Of a stretch of 64,000 bases of DNA, positions 12,935 to 24,200 are shown piece after piece. Every line of letters begins with the position of its first letter. The first letter of the stretch is position 1. The notes under the pieces are model-generated. The model saw only the letters and a list, made by a program, of their open reading frames with translations, did not search any database and was not told the origin of the DNA. Position numbers and translations under genes: made by a program. The stretch is from Burhinus oedicnemus (Eukaryota > Chordata > Aves > Charadriiformes > Burhinidae), in NCBI GenBank assembly GCA_008921705.1, contig VFFE01009170.1:728553-792552 (forward strand), given 5' to 3'.

Positions 12935-13479
12935 CTCTGTTGAAGTCAGAAAACATTTAAGCAGACAGTCAGCATGCAGCTCAGCATGCATGTTGGTCAG
13001 CCAAACAAAACTGATTATGATCCAGAGGAGGCAGCACCTATGGCAGTCTACACTGGAGGGCTTGAAATGGGCTTTGCATGGGATCATGCGTAAGTCTTGG
13101 TGGTGGAAAACATCATATACCAATATCTCTGAAAACACCTTTCTCTTAAAATATGTAATAAATCAAGTTGCGTGACTCCAGGTTCAATCTAGTGCTCCAC
13201 AGAAGGAGTACATCTGGGAGAAAAGAGGGAGTCATCTTTTTTCTTTGCCAATACAAGGCTTTCAGCCACTTTGAATTGCAAGAAGAACCACTTTGGATGT
13301 CCAGGGAGTCAGGGCTAGCAAGTAAATCAGCAGCCCAAATGTTTCTTTTGGTCATGCAAAACATAGAGGCCACAGCCAGACCCAATGGCCTCTAGTATAC
13401 ATCTTCTAATGGATCTGTCTCAGTTTCACGCTGCTGAAACTCCTCATGCCAATACTGTTTTAACCGACTCTCTGCAAAT

Positions 13480-13680
13480 GGATTAGTGGAGAGAAGATGG
13501 GACAGAGGAAAATTAAATAACGGGGGACAGGGAAAAAGAAAGAGAAAAAGAATTCAGAATAAAAAACATTAAACAGAGAGAAAACATGAACAAAAGAAGG
13601 AGGATGGGAAAGGATAGGGGGAGAAAAACCCACAATCAATGGGGCAAAAATTGAAAAAAGAGAAAAAAGACTGGGCCAGT
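13480..13680 (+). repeat. Purine-rich low-complexity stretch
   Basis: About 200 bases of the plus strand are mostly A and G, with runs such as GGGAAAAAGAAAGAGAAAAA. The minus (gene) strand is therefore a long pyrimidine tract inside an EMCN intron. No unit repeat is visible. Confidence 0.6.
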
Positions 13681-14544
13681 TGGCCCTGTGGCGCAGCATA
13701 AGCCATTTATCCGTTTCAAAATGATCCCCAGCAGAACAGTTGAGAGTGATCACATTTCTATCCATGCTGGAACAGGTGCTTATCACACACACAGGTGTAC
13801 AATAACTGCAAGCGCATCACTTTCAACAGGATATTTCTCTTTGGGGCAGCAAACACTTATTATGTTTAAACAGAGAAAGATCAAAGAAAATCTCATGCAG
13901 AATCTGCTCCATTCACAAATGCCCCATGACAGATCTCAAAGCAATGAAAAGACAGGATTCAACATACTGTTCAGCGCCGTTCTCTTGTCTCTCTGGAAGA
14001 AGGAACAAAATTAATATCATTTTGACTGCTGGAACTCAGATAAGTAAACATTTAGACATAGCTATTGCAGTTGCTAGCAGAAGGCTTAGCTGTGCTTTTG
14101 CAGTATTGCTTTAAGTACATTAATACAATCAACCACCTTGAATGGTAACTGGTAGTTTTCTAGTTTGTCTTCCCAAAAGATAACCACGTCACCTATGAAA
14201 GTGAACTGATATTGCTTGAATCGATACTTCTGGAAACTAGGGAGAATGATGTGACTTGCGCAAGAGCACAACAGAAGGCCATTTTTCCCTGAAGCTCCCA
14301 AATCCCTGGGTAGCTGGCACAGAGGAGGCGAGCATGCAATGATTCTTGAGTACATAACAACTGAGCTAAAAGATACAGGGTGAGAGGAGTGAGGGAATAA
14401 GCTGCCAGGCTATATGCTTTGGGGGGTTTAACCTGGCATGACATCTGAGAACAGAGTCTGTCATTCCCACTGATAAGGAGCAGGTTTCTCCCCAAAATGA
14501 ATCATATAGTGAATATATTTTATTCTTATGTACAAGTGTGGGCA

Positions 14545-14620
14545 GATGGATGGGGCCAGGGGTGTCACATCAGAGACACGGAGCCAAATGGATGGGGTTA
14601 CATCAGAGACACAGAGCCAA
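14545..14620 (+). repeat. Imperfect two-copy tandem repeat
   Basis: Two copies share GGATGGGG and then TCAGAGACACGGAGCCAA or TCAGAGACACAGAGCCAA. The second copy lacks about ten bases between the shared parts. It is a local duplication in intron DNA with no evident function. Confidence 0.7.
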
Positions 14621-15318
14621 TCCTAGCCCCATGGCACTGGGCACAGGGCTCTCCATCCATGGAGGAAGTACACTGGATAGACCTGAACAAATCCTGCAGG
14701 AAGCACCACAGATATCGATCTACTCTAGCTTCCAAGTGAATTTGCTAGTGCTGCACCTGCTGGCATTTGTGGATGGGGGAGGCTGGTGAGGAAATGTTCT
14801 TCACATCGTATCTTTACCTCTCGATTCCAAATATTCAGTAATCTCCTAAGCGAGGATCACACCTCCTCTCTTTATCTGTGTCTGTTTTTTCCATGTCATT
14901 GGCTAAATTAGTTACAACACACTGTTTGCCTTGGTCTACAGTTTCAACACCCTGTTGTGATCTTGTATTTCCAAGGCCTGGTGATTTCACAGTTGAAGCT
15001 CTGCACAAGTCTCCTAACTCATGCCAGCTCACAGGGAGAGAAAAACCACAATCTGGATTCAGATCTGGGTTTTCACTCAATGGAGAATTCCACTTGTCTG
15101 TGGCCCACTCAGACAACTCCTTGAAACATTTGGCAAATGGAATTCAATGGAATTATACCCCGTTATCTTAAGTACTTCATGGACAGCAGCAAAACAGATA
15201 CTGGCTTTCACTGACCTGTCAAAATGACTGTTTCTGAAAATACTGTCTGCTCAGGGATTTTGTTCCCATGTACATTATACTGTAACTGGAAAATTTTACT
15301 TATATATAATGTATATAT

Positions 15319-15334
15319 GTGTGTGTGTGTGTGT
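15319..15334 (+). repeat. (GT)8 microsatellite
   Basis: Eight GT units sit inside a wider TATATATAATGTATATAT context. The tract is a simple repeat likely to vary in length. Confidence 0.85.
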
Positions 15335-15769
15335 ATGTATCAGGTATTTCCTAAAAGAAAGCATTGGTATATCTTTGCCTGTATTTAGAACAGAGTTAAA
15401 ATAAATATAGTGATTTTGTTAAATGATATCTCCAAACTTAGTTTTCACTGTATTTTTCTACCTGATTGATTGTGTTAGCACAGCTGTTTGTTAGCTCTTT
15501 GTAGCCGCAAAAGCGTGAACAAAAAGCTTTACGGCATTATGTATTCTGCAAAAATCACAGACATTTTTTCTCCCTCTGTTCTTCCTACTGATTTTGAGAA
15601 TGAAGTGTTATGTTCCTACTTTAGGCAAAATACTTTGAAATACAAGAAGCTTTCCTATCAGACTACTGCGACATCTACGGTTAAGGTAATCTAAAAAGAC
15701 CCCAGAGATCTTTTAATAATAAAAAGCACATTGATCTTTTCCCCTCCACAGAGAAAGTAAACCAAATAC

Positions 15770-15865
15770 CTGGAGTTTTCTTCTGGCACATTCTGTACAA
15801 AGCCACCAGTGAGAAGACAGAAAGGGTAATGACTATCAAGGTGATGACAATTGGTAAGATAACGT
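15770..15865 (-). CDS. EMCN: EMCN transmembrane exon
   Basis: A 96-nt exon with acceptor CTCCCTCTTTTGCAG and donor CTCCAG|GTATTT. It encodes Asp-Val, then ILPIVITLIVITLSVF, then SLVALYRMCQKKTP. Human endomucin has ILPVVIALIVITLSVF followed by VLVGLYRMCWK at this position, so nearly the whole helix and the start of the cytoplasmic tail are conserved. The helix is about 23 residues long and is stopped by the basic YRMCQKK, as expected for a type I protein with its tail inside the cell. The cysteine after the helix is a possible palmitoylation site (inference). This exon is the firmest evidence that the gene is EMCN. Confidence 0.96.
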
Positions 15866-17397
15866 CTGCAAAAGAGGGAGAACATCATTTTGCTTGCTGC
15901 CCCTGGCTTGCATTGCCTCCATGTACAGGCACTCGCATGCACAAAAGCAAGAGGCACCTGCAGCTCCGCGTCACTAAACATTACCGATTTCTCTGGAGCC
16001 GGGTAACCTGCTGCTCCCTGTTATTCCTTCCGCACCCACCGAGCTTCAGGCTCGCAGCCTTTGTGGAGGTAGGATTTAGGCACCTTCCTTCCCCAACCTT
16101 AGTCCTTCCCTGGCACCTGTGCCGGTTTCACCCATTTTTCTGTACGAGAGTGCCCCACTGAGACTACCATAATCTTGATCAAAATACTCACGATTCACCC
16201 CCAGTGTTGATGGCCCCCAAAGGTTTTGCCAAACGGTTGTTTCAGGAATAAATTTTGATACATGCAATTTTTTTTTTTCCATTTTTTTGAAAACAAGACT
16301 TAACTGAAATTCAGCAACTGAAGCTATTATTTCTCTTTTAACATCGTATGCCCAGAAAGACACCAAGGAGTTACATAATTCAGTAATGTTCCCCACAGCA
16401 CTTACAACCAGGGATAGAAAACGCAAGATCTCCTTTTTAAATGAGGACATTTCTTTCCTTTTATTATTTCCCACCATCTGCCATTTCCTGACAGGTGTTT
16501 CCCAGCCAAGAAGCAAAAAGGAAAGAATTATGTAATGAAAAGAAGCTTTCTCGGGAAAATATATAAGCCCAGTTTCTCCCCATTTATCTTCTTTCTGGCA
16601 GCAATTGGCCACATGCAAATCAGGGGAAGCTGTGGCTGCATTCACGCAGTCTTCCTCAGCACCAGCCGTCATGCCCGCCTGATATTTAGAAATAGCATCT
16701 TTGATGGCTCTTGATACAATTAATATTTAATATTCATATAGATGTGTGTGTATATCTATGGAACTAGAGGGAGAACCCGGAGACAAGTTTACAGTGGAAA
16801 AACATCAAACGTATTTTGCTAAGCCAGTACTTTGGGTAGGAAATAGCAGATCTGCAGCAACATTTTTGCCCTAGAGATGCGTAATATTAAAATAAAAGAT
16901 TAAGTAACATGCACCATGCAAATATCAAGTGCTTGAAGAGTTTCCAGAAGACTCTCTCCTAGTCCTTCTCTCCCATGACAATATGAACAATATATTCATG
17001 TAATACATTCATAACGATATATTCATAGAATATGTACTCATAATGGTATATGAACAACATTTTCATATGTTTTCTTGTGTCTTCTCCCACAGGGGATGAC
17101 TCTGTTCACATTTTTTTTTCAGTTTTATCACTTTGACTTCAGTCCTTGGGCATAATTGTGCTGCTCTCCAGGGAGAGTGGTGTCAACTTGTTAAGCCCCG
17201 TTTCTCTTTGAGAGGAGTTTTATAACACCCAGTTAAATTGGGTTTATAATAGGGTCCACGTCTGGTAAGGCTAGAAATAAAACTGCCAGTTTCATTTCTC
17301 TGCTACTCCAATCACTCATAGAAAGCCAAACTGATCAACTGAAAACTCAAAAGCTGGACAATAAAGCAGGAAGACTCACTAGAATAGTGGATAGCAC
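15866..17397 (-). other. EMCN: EMCN intron upstream of the membrane exon
   Basis: A 1.5-kb intron. On the gene strand it contains a 198-codon open frame (16076-16672), the longest in the window, which I do not recognise. It also holds an AT-rich quasi-repeat around 16980-17065 built from ATATTCAT-like units. Confidence 0.75.
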
Positions 17398-17445
17398 CCT
17401 CTGGCACTTTCTTGTTTCCAGAACTGCTTCCCGGACTGTGAAAAG
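17398..17445 (-). CDS. EMCN: EMCN juxtamembrane ectodomain exon
   Basis: This 48-nt exon lies between acceptor TTTCTTTTTGTATATCCAG and donor CAGAGG|GTGCTA. It encodes a split Ala, FHSPGSSSGNKKVPE, then a G that joins AC of the membrane exon to give Asp. The piece sits where human endomucin has a Gly/Ser/Lys/Asn-rich stretch just outside the membrane. The donor lacks the usual GTAAGT form but is followed at once by an in-phase exon with a clear membrane helix. The basic KK and the GSSSG spacer suit a flexible membrane-proximal linker. Confidence 0.85.
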
Positions 17446-18074
17446 CTGGATATACAAAAAGAAATATTGCCTTTCAGGTTAACATGTAATTGCCAGAACT
17501 CCTCAAACAACTCCCCCTGAAAAATTACCCTCCCAAAATAACTTCCGTGTCCCCAGTTCTGGAGCCATTTGGTGCTCCACAGCTATAGTTCTTCTCAATA
17601 ATACCTGGATAACTTGGCGAGTGGGGTGGAAAAGTTTATCTAGTGTGGCCTAGAAGAAATGCACACTTTGCATGGGTGCCGTGCATAGGATCATCTGCTT
17701 GTCCACTTACAAGTTATGTGCTACAAACATTTTCACTTTTAGGAGGTTAATGTACTGTTCAACATCAGAAGAGATCTCTTGACGAGCAAATAAACAAGGA
17801 AGAGTGAAAATTAGACCTGCTTCCAAAAGAAGAAAGACCAAAATTTTTCATTGATAAATAGTAGATTAAGAAGTGCAATATTAGCAGCTAGCCATTTTCT
17901 TGAGAGTTTAGTGTTACAAAGGGATGTGCGTGCTCTCTCTGCCACATTTGGGACAGCAATGACTGTTGGGAGCCTCTGGGCATTTTTTAGGGCAGGGTTT
18001 AAAGGAATGCATTCATACATTCAGGTGGTAATCTGAATTTGAGTCAGGTATCAACAACCCAAGATATTTATTAC
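17446..18074 (-). other. EMCN: EMCN 629-bp intron
   Basis: A short intron between the juxtamembrane exon and the 15-nt microexon. I see no mobile element or repeat in it. Any splicing enhancers for the microexon would be expected here or in the intron upstream, but none is evident by eye. Confidence 0.65.
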
Positions 18075-18089
18075 CTTGTTGCATACGGT
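18075..18089 (-). CDS. EMCN: EMCN 15-nt microexon (RMQQ)
   Basis: Fifteen bases, ACCGTATGCAACAAG, lie between a strong acceptor (GATTGTTTTTCCACAG) and a strong donor (CAAG|GTAATA). In phase it completes an Asn codon, adds RMQQ and leaves one G for the next exon (Ala). It is symmetric, so including or skipping it changes the protein by five residues without a frame change. Exons this short often need nearby intronic enhancers and are commonly regulated. Because so little sequence is involved, a chance arrangement cannot be excluded; the quality of both splice sites is the main support. Confidence 0.6.
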
Positions 18090-21000
18090 CTGTGGAAAAA
18101 CAATCACTGAACTTCGAGAGAGAAAAAAGAAAAAGCAAACATTGGTGCTTCCCTAGTTATTCTACATTACAGCACACAGGATTGTATTCTGTATTGGATG
18201 GTTGAGCAGATGTGTGCTTACTGCCACTGAGAAGCTGATCAGCTGGACAAATGGATAACTAGATGCCTAGCATCGAAATTGTAGTGCAAGGCTGAGGATT
18301 TCCATTGCTTATTTAAATATCAGAAATGGCTCTCAAACAAAGGCACCTGGGGAAGGTGGTCTGTTAAGCAGGGGGACTAGTAGAGAGTATAGCTCTGTAT
18401 ATAAGTAGTGAGAACGTGGTAGCAGCCACTGAAGCTCTGATCCATTGCTCAGGTACCCATTCATACCCTGTACACCTGTAGGGACGCACAGAAGAGGGCT
18501 CAACTTTGTAGGTAGAAACTACAAAATTAGCTGGGTCATTAAAACCAATTTCCCAGGGCCATTTTGGGGACTAGAATACAATTTTGTTCTGCTAAGTCTC
18601 TGTATGACAGGTCCAACCTTTTTACAGGTGGATGTTTTATGTTTTTATATAGGCAGTACATGTAATTCTAGTTTGCTGAATTAGAGTAACAAACAAGGTT
18701 TGTTTGTCCCAACACTGTAGGGGTTCCTTGCTGCACCGATTTTAAAAACTCAGGCCCACTATTGATAAATATTTTGGTGATCGTTTTATCTCCACTATTC
18801 TCCTTTTGCCCATATTCCCATTCTCAACAACATACTGGTCTGTTCAGATATGTAAGAAGTACGTTGTCTTCTGACACAAGAGGAGGAAAGCAGAGAACAG
18901 CCAGGGGGCAGTTTCTTCACAGGTTTGCTGGATATGCCAGTATACTGGATTTTCCAGGTAACTAGGAGCCACATGATTCTACTTAAAAATTTATGTGGAT
19001 TGACTGGTAGTGCAAAGAAAAAGATTTGAGAGAGCTGTGTTTTCATTTTTGTTCTGCTGTTGTGTCGCTGTGTGAATTTTGGGCAGGTTGTTTAGCTTCT
19101 CTGTTTCCTTTCTCCCCCGCCCCCACTTTCATTTGTCTGGCCAGAGACTGAAACCTCCTGGGGAAAAATGATCATTTCCTATGTGCTTGTGTGGTGTCTA
19201 AACAACACAGCCACAGCTGAGACATTCTGATGCCATAGTATAGGAAACAATCATTGTCCGAGACGCTTATCTCTGAAAAATCACTGTTTCTTTAAAGCAG
19301 AAGTTCTCTCTCTGTGGTGCCTGTCTGCTGAGCAGTGATAATGTAGGGATGGAAACTATGAGCCATCATTAAGTGACTGAAATAGTTCTTATGAATTCGT
19401 AATTCCATGTGATTGGTTTAGATTTCCCAGGGAAATACTATTGCCCTTTTCCCTACCTTACCTGCTATACTGCATGATATACAGGGCAAGCAGGCAATTA
19501 TAATCACAATGAATTATCCTGGATACTGACTGAAAATGTCAACAGAAAGAAATTACACTGAAAAACATGAATGTGTATCCCTGCATTTGTTCAGCAGCTC
19601 CTCAGGAGAAAAACTGAGGATTCAAATTTACTGGTTATTTTCCTAGTTCTCTATTAAATGACCAAGATATGAGTGATGCAGGAAAGACAAATCCATAGGT
19701 CAGGGCAACCTCTGGTACCAATACAGGCTGGGGGATGAAGGGATTGAGAGTAGCTCTGCCAAGAAGGACTTGGAGGTACTGGTGGATGAAAAGCTGCACA
19801 TGAGCCGGCAATGTACACTCACAGGCCAGAAAGCCAACCGCATCTTGGGCTGCATCAAAAGAAGCGTGGCCAGCAGGTTGAAGGAGGTGATTCTGCCCCT
19901 CTCCTCTGCTCTGGTGAGACCCCACCTGCAATACTGCGTCCAGCTCTGGAGCCTTCAGCACAGGGAAGACATGGACCTGTTGGAACAGGTCCAGCAGAGG
20001 GCTACATAGATGATCAGAGGGCTGGAGCACCTCTCCTCTGCAGACAGGCTGAGAGAGTTGAGGTTGTTCAGCCTGGAGAAGAAAAGGCCCTGGGAAGACC
20101 TTCTAGCAGCCTTCCAGTATCTGAAGGGGGCCTACAGGAAAGACGGGGACAAACTTTTTAGCAGGGCCTGTTGCGATAGGACACGGGGGTGATGGTTTTA
20201 AACTAAAAGAGGGTAGATTTAGACTAGATGTAAGGAAGACATTTTTTACTCTGAGAGTAGTGAAACACTGGAAAAGGTTGCCCAAAGAGGTGGTAGATGC
20301 CCCATCCCTGGAAACGTTAAAGGCCAGGTTGGACGGGGCTCTGAGCAACCCAATCTAGTTGAAGATGTCCCTGCTCATTGCAGGTGAGGTTGGACTAGAT
20401 GACCTTTAAAGGGCCCTTCCAACTCAAACTATTCTATGATTCTAACTACTTGAGACCGTAAATGAGAAGTACAATAGCTAAAAAGGAGCGCTGCTGAATG
20501 AATAAAATGGATTAAGGAAATGAAAACTTTAACTCAGTTATCCACTTCATTCATTGAAGTCTCTCACAAGCCAGCCCATCCTGTCTACTTTCTCTGGATC
20601 TGGAAAGTGAATCTGGAAGATATTTTCCAGCTATGGAATGATATGGGATCAGAATAACAATTGGATTAATACATCCATTGTGGTAACAGGAGGGACAAAC
20701 TTTTGTTGGCAGCAGCAGCAAGAACTACAGGGACCAGTACAGAAGAGACTGTTTCCTGATAAGCCCAGAGAAAGGAAAATAGGACAATACAGCTTCAGTA
20801 GCACAGGAAACTTTTGCCTTAGTGTGGGACATGCTGCTTCTAACCACAGGACAAGGAATGAGAGCCACTGACAAGAACAAGCTCCTTTGTAAACACTCTA
20901 TTTATATCAATTTCCCATTGCATCATGCAGTATGCCAGGCCTGATTTTTGTTGTGCTCCCACCCTGTTTTCTTTTCAGTATCTGCTAGTCCAACCTGGCA

Positions 21001-21186
21001 TTCAGCTGAAATCACAGCAAAGTTACTGATTGCTACAACTTGAGCATCACTTCTCTGCCTCTCTGTACCACACTTCAGGTTCATTCTTCCCCCAGAGCTT
21101 CCTTATTCCCTGAATGTTTCCTTTCCTCAGGCTGCCCCCTCCCAGCCCACGCCAGCCCTCTTGGCCAGTGTGCACAGAGCTCTTAC
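18090..21186 (-). other. EMCN: EMCN intron carrying a CR1 element
   Basis: A 3.1-kb intron. Its main content is the plus-strand CR1 fragment at 19698-20444, opposite in direction to the gene. The rest is unremarkable unique-looking DNA. Confidence 0.75.
19698..20444 (+). mobile_element. CR1 LINE fragment, 3' part
   Basis: A 5'-truncated CR1 retrotransposon of about 750 bases. The frame from 19770 encodes the C-terminal part of the CR1 reverse-transcriptase protein, with typical phrases [16 protein letters not shown] and [14 protein letters not shown]. The same frame continues past a stop (TAG at 20007-20009) with MIRGLEHLSSADRLRELRLF, and is later broken again. The 3' end has the standard GTTGGACTAGATGACCTTTA and closes with ATTCTATGATTCTA. 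CR1 is the main LINE family of birds and other reptiles. The copy is dead but less decayed than the other two in the window. The exact 5' break is uncertain by some tens of bases and I could not see a target-site duplication. Confidence 0.95.
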
Positions 21187-21219
21187 TTGTTGATTCTGTC
21201 GGGTAGCTCACATTAAGGC
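21187..21219 (-). CDS. EMCN: EMCN small ectodomain exon (LNVSYPTEST)
   Basis: A 33-nt exon with an excellent acceptor (CCTTCTGTTTTATTGCAG) and donor TCAACAA|GTAAGA. It reads a split Gly, then LNVSYPTEST, then one base of an Asn codon. It holds another N-glycosylation sequon, NVS. It is one of three small exons in a row leading to the membrane exon. Small symmetric exons of this type are often alternatively spliced; mammalian endomucin is known to have isoforms lacking ectodomain exons. Phase and splice sites are right; the peptide alone is too short to identify. Confidence 0.82.
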
Positions 21220-24200
21220 CTGCAATAAAACAGAAGGAACAGGTTTATTAGTAACTGTTCTAAGGTTAGATGTCCAGAGTCTTCACATCATACAAACTGG
21301 CAGACTCTAGGAAAGTGCTCAGTAACCTCACATGAAATGCTGACCCAGAACAGACACGCTGACACTGTTCCCAAGCCCAGAAAGTCTGAGCTGTGAAAGT
21401 CTGCAGACATCCCTTATAGATGGGAGCAGAATCCAAAGCACAGCCTATGCTGGGTTGTTATTCTGCTTAAGAGAAGAGAATCCTGAATTAATTGATACAT
21501 TCCTAAAAAATTCCTCCTGCCAAAACCAAATAAGTGCCTGGGAGTGAATAGCTGGCATTTAACTGACAAATAAGTGTTTTAATAAAAGAACCTCAAATGC
21601 CTAATTGAGACACGTCTTCAAGTGTCACAAAACACTTTAAAAATGAATCTTCATTAATTATCTTGGTGCTTTTGGCTAGCAGACTGCCGAGCAGCAGGAG
21701 TAAAAGGCATTGGTAATGAAGAAGAAATGGACCTTGCAGAGTGCTGTGAACAATGCTCACTGGCCCGCTACTGTCAGCTTCCCCTGGCCACTTCACAAGT
21801 TTTTAGTGCAGAACGCTAATTTTTTGTTAGCTTCTTGTTAGTATGCTGCTGCTTTTGTGTATCGAGACTGTAGCATGCTTGGAAATCAAGGTGGCTGTGA
21901 ATACTTCACATTTGGAGGCTAGCCACAGACAACCATCACTCCCACAGTAATTTTTATTATGTCGCATTAAATTTCTTCTGCAATCACTCTAAAGTCAAAG
22001 GGAGCTGGGCACCTAACTCATCCGTATATTTGAGAATATCCACCTGTGTGAACTGGCAGCAAAACATTTATCTGTTTGTACAAGACAGACTGTCTCTTGC
22101 CAGGGGCTAGTGACTGGGACTTTGCCTGCCTGGTGAGGCCTCTCACACTGGATTACTGGAGCTACCATGGAAAAAAAAACTCCCTCAGGCAATATATCCT
22201 CAGCAGTCGCTCATTATTTTGAGCTATAAATCACAGCGTTTGGTCACCTTCCTCTGTGCTGGAGGGCACCATAAAAGCCCCCTTGTTGGGTCTTTTCAGG
22301 GTTCACTGCTGCCACAGCATCTGTAGGGAACGTGGTGCATCTGACACTGTCCCAAGAGCTCCCTGGGAGGACGCGACCCACCAGCACGTCCCCCATGCCC
22401 CAGCTGTGCCAGGCTGGGAGACCGCAGAGGGAGCGACATGAAGGCAGCCATAAATCAACTCCAGGCAGGCACTGAGCCTCTCCCGTGAGTGCCTGGGGCT
22501 GCGGCGCTCCTCTTCCGAGCAGGGTCCCTGGGGAGTACAAATCCACTCTTATGCCCTTGCTGCACTTTCTGTGCTGTGGACTGATCTTTGCACAAAGACA
22601 GCTCCTACCACCGGAGCTGTAACACAAGTGAAGCACATTATTCTACTGCAGTGAATGTACTTTGAAAACCAGAATGGCTGCTCATGTTTTTCCTCCTCTC
22701 TATATCCAATTAAAAACATGGATCACTTGAGCCACTGGGGTGCAAATAACCACTTTTGCTAATGATATATGTGACAGAGCTTTAACTGCATTTTAAGCAC
22801 AAACATGCATGAAAAACACATTCAGGTTGAAAAGCCAAGTACTCAAAAGTCAGCAGTAAGAACTCTACTTGAACATACTAAATATTAGGAATGCTAAGTA
22901 CTCTCAAGGTGTACAGTTATCTCACTCTGGCTTCCTAGGATGCAGAGGAGACTTTTGTCCTGAGTTTTTTTACCACCCCATCAATCCATCTGCAAAAAGC
23001 AGTGTCACCTTGCTCAGAGAGGATCTCTGTGATGATTCACTGGGCAATGTTTATAGCATGTTTGGGCGACATTAATGACAAGAGCCAAGGGAAAACTTTC
23101 GGGAAGTTAATAACTCGCCTGCCAAAGGATGTTTGGAATGACACACAATACAGAACGCAGCACAACACCTACCTGGCATTAAGGAAACATCCAAATATGA
23201 TATGATTCCTTGTTACCTGAATACTGCCTTTCCTTCAGCCTATAAGGAGTGGGATCCCATGGAAAAAATACCATGTGATCACACAGCAATGGTTGAACAA
23301 GCAACAGTAAAGCCCTGTGTGCGCATATTCTTGGAGAAAGGCAGAAGATCTTGTCAAGTCTTACGAATAGGTCACTTCTCTATGAAACTTCAAGCCGTGT
23401 CTCTCAAGCCTGAGGGGAGTTGAGCTTTTCTAAGAAAACCCCCCAAGATTATAACATAATTACACATTTTCCCTTAACTTCACTCTTGCAAAAAAAATGA
23501 ACCATCTTGGCTCAAATGAGAGCAAATAATAAATAAAAAAAGCGTGTCAAGCTTGAGACTGATATCTAGCTTCACCCCAAAGGCTTAAGGTTTGTCAAAG
23601 CTGTACGCAGGTGACATTAGGCTCTGCGAACAGGAAGAGTCAGGCAACCTGCAGTTCAGTACTCCCAGACACAACCAAAATCCATGCTGCTGCCCCGGCC
23701 AGACCTCATCACTTCAGTAAACCCAGACAGCAGAAATGATCCCAGGTAGGAAACATGACAGCAACCCCCTGCCCTTCCTTCAAGCACTGTAGGAGCCTCC
23801 TGAGCCTTTGTTATTTTTTTAAAAAACTGCACACATCTACACACAATAAAACTACAAGCATCTTTCCCAGAGCTATCTCACCCAGATTCTGCTAGAGCAT
23901 GAAAAATTAAACAGGAAAAATATTGTGCCCTTCTCTCTCTCCCCCCGTCGCCAGTATGCAAGCAAGGCGCCAGCTCACCCTCTGTTCAGAGATTGCTCAG
24001 CTCTGCCGCACAAACAAAGCTGTGCTTATCAGAGCAGTTCAGCAGGTGATTTCAGCTGCATTTTCTAAAGAACCGTCCAGTGCCCTTTTTGGTGGTGGGG
24101 TCACATGCTGCTGCTCTACAGAAAGAGAAGGACAGAAGGAAAGGCAGCATTTCGCTTGCTAACATAGTTACTGTAGTTGTTCTAGCTGCCTGTTCAGAGC

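Larger units (their letters stand above)
12935..15769 (-). other. EMCN: EMCN intron between tail exon and membrane exon
   Basis: A 2.8-kb intron. It holds a strongly purine-rich stretch (13480-13680), an imperfect two-copy repeat (14545-14620) and a (GT)8 microsatellite (15319-15334). I searched the minus strand for the PENGND-like piece present in human endomucin between these exons and did not find it. Confidence 0.75.

Noticed and set aside
22468..22500. 8-bp stem CAGGCACT / AGTGCCTG as a possible microRNA hairpin
   Set aside because: Stem too short and loop unpaired; no longer fold around it.
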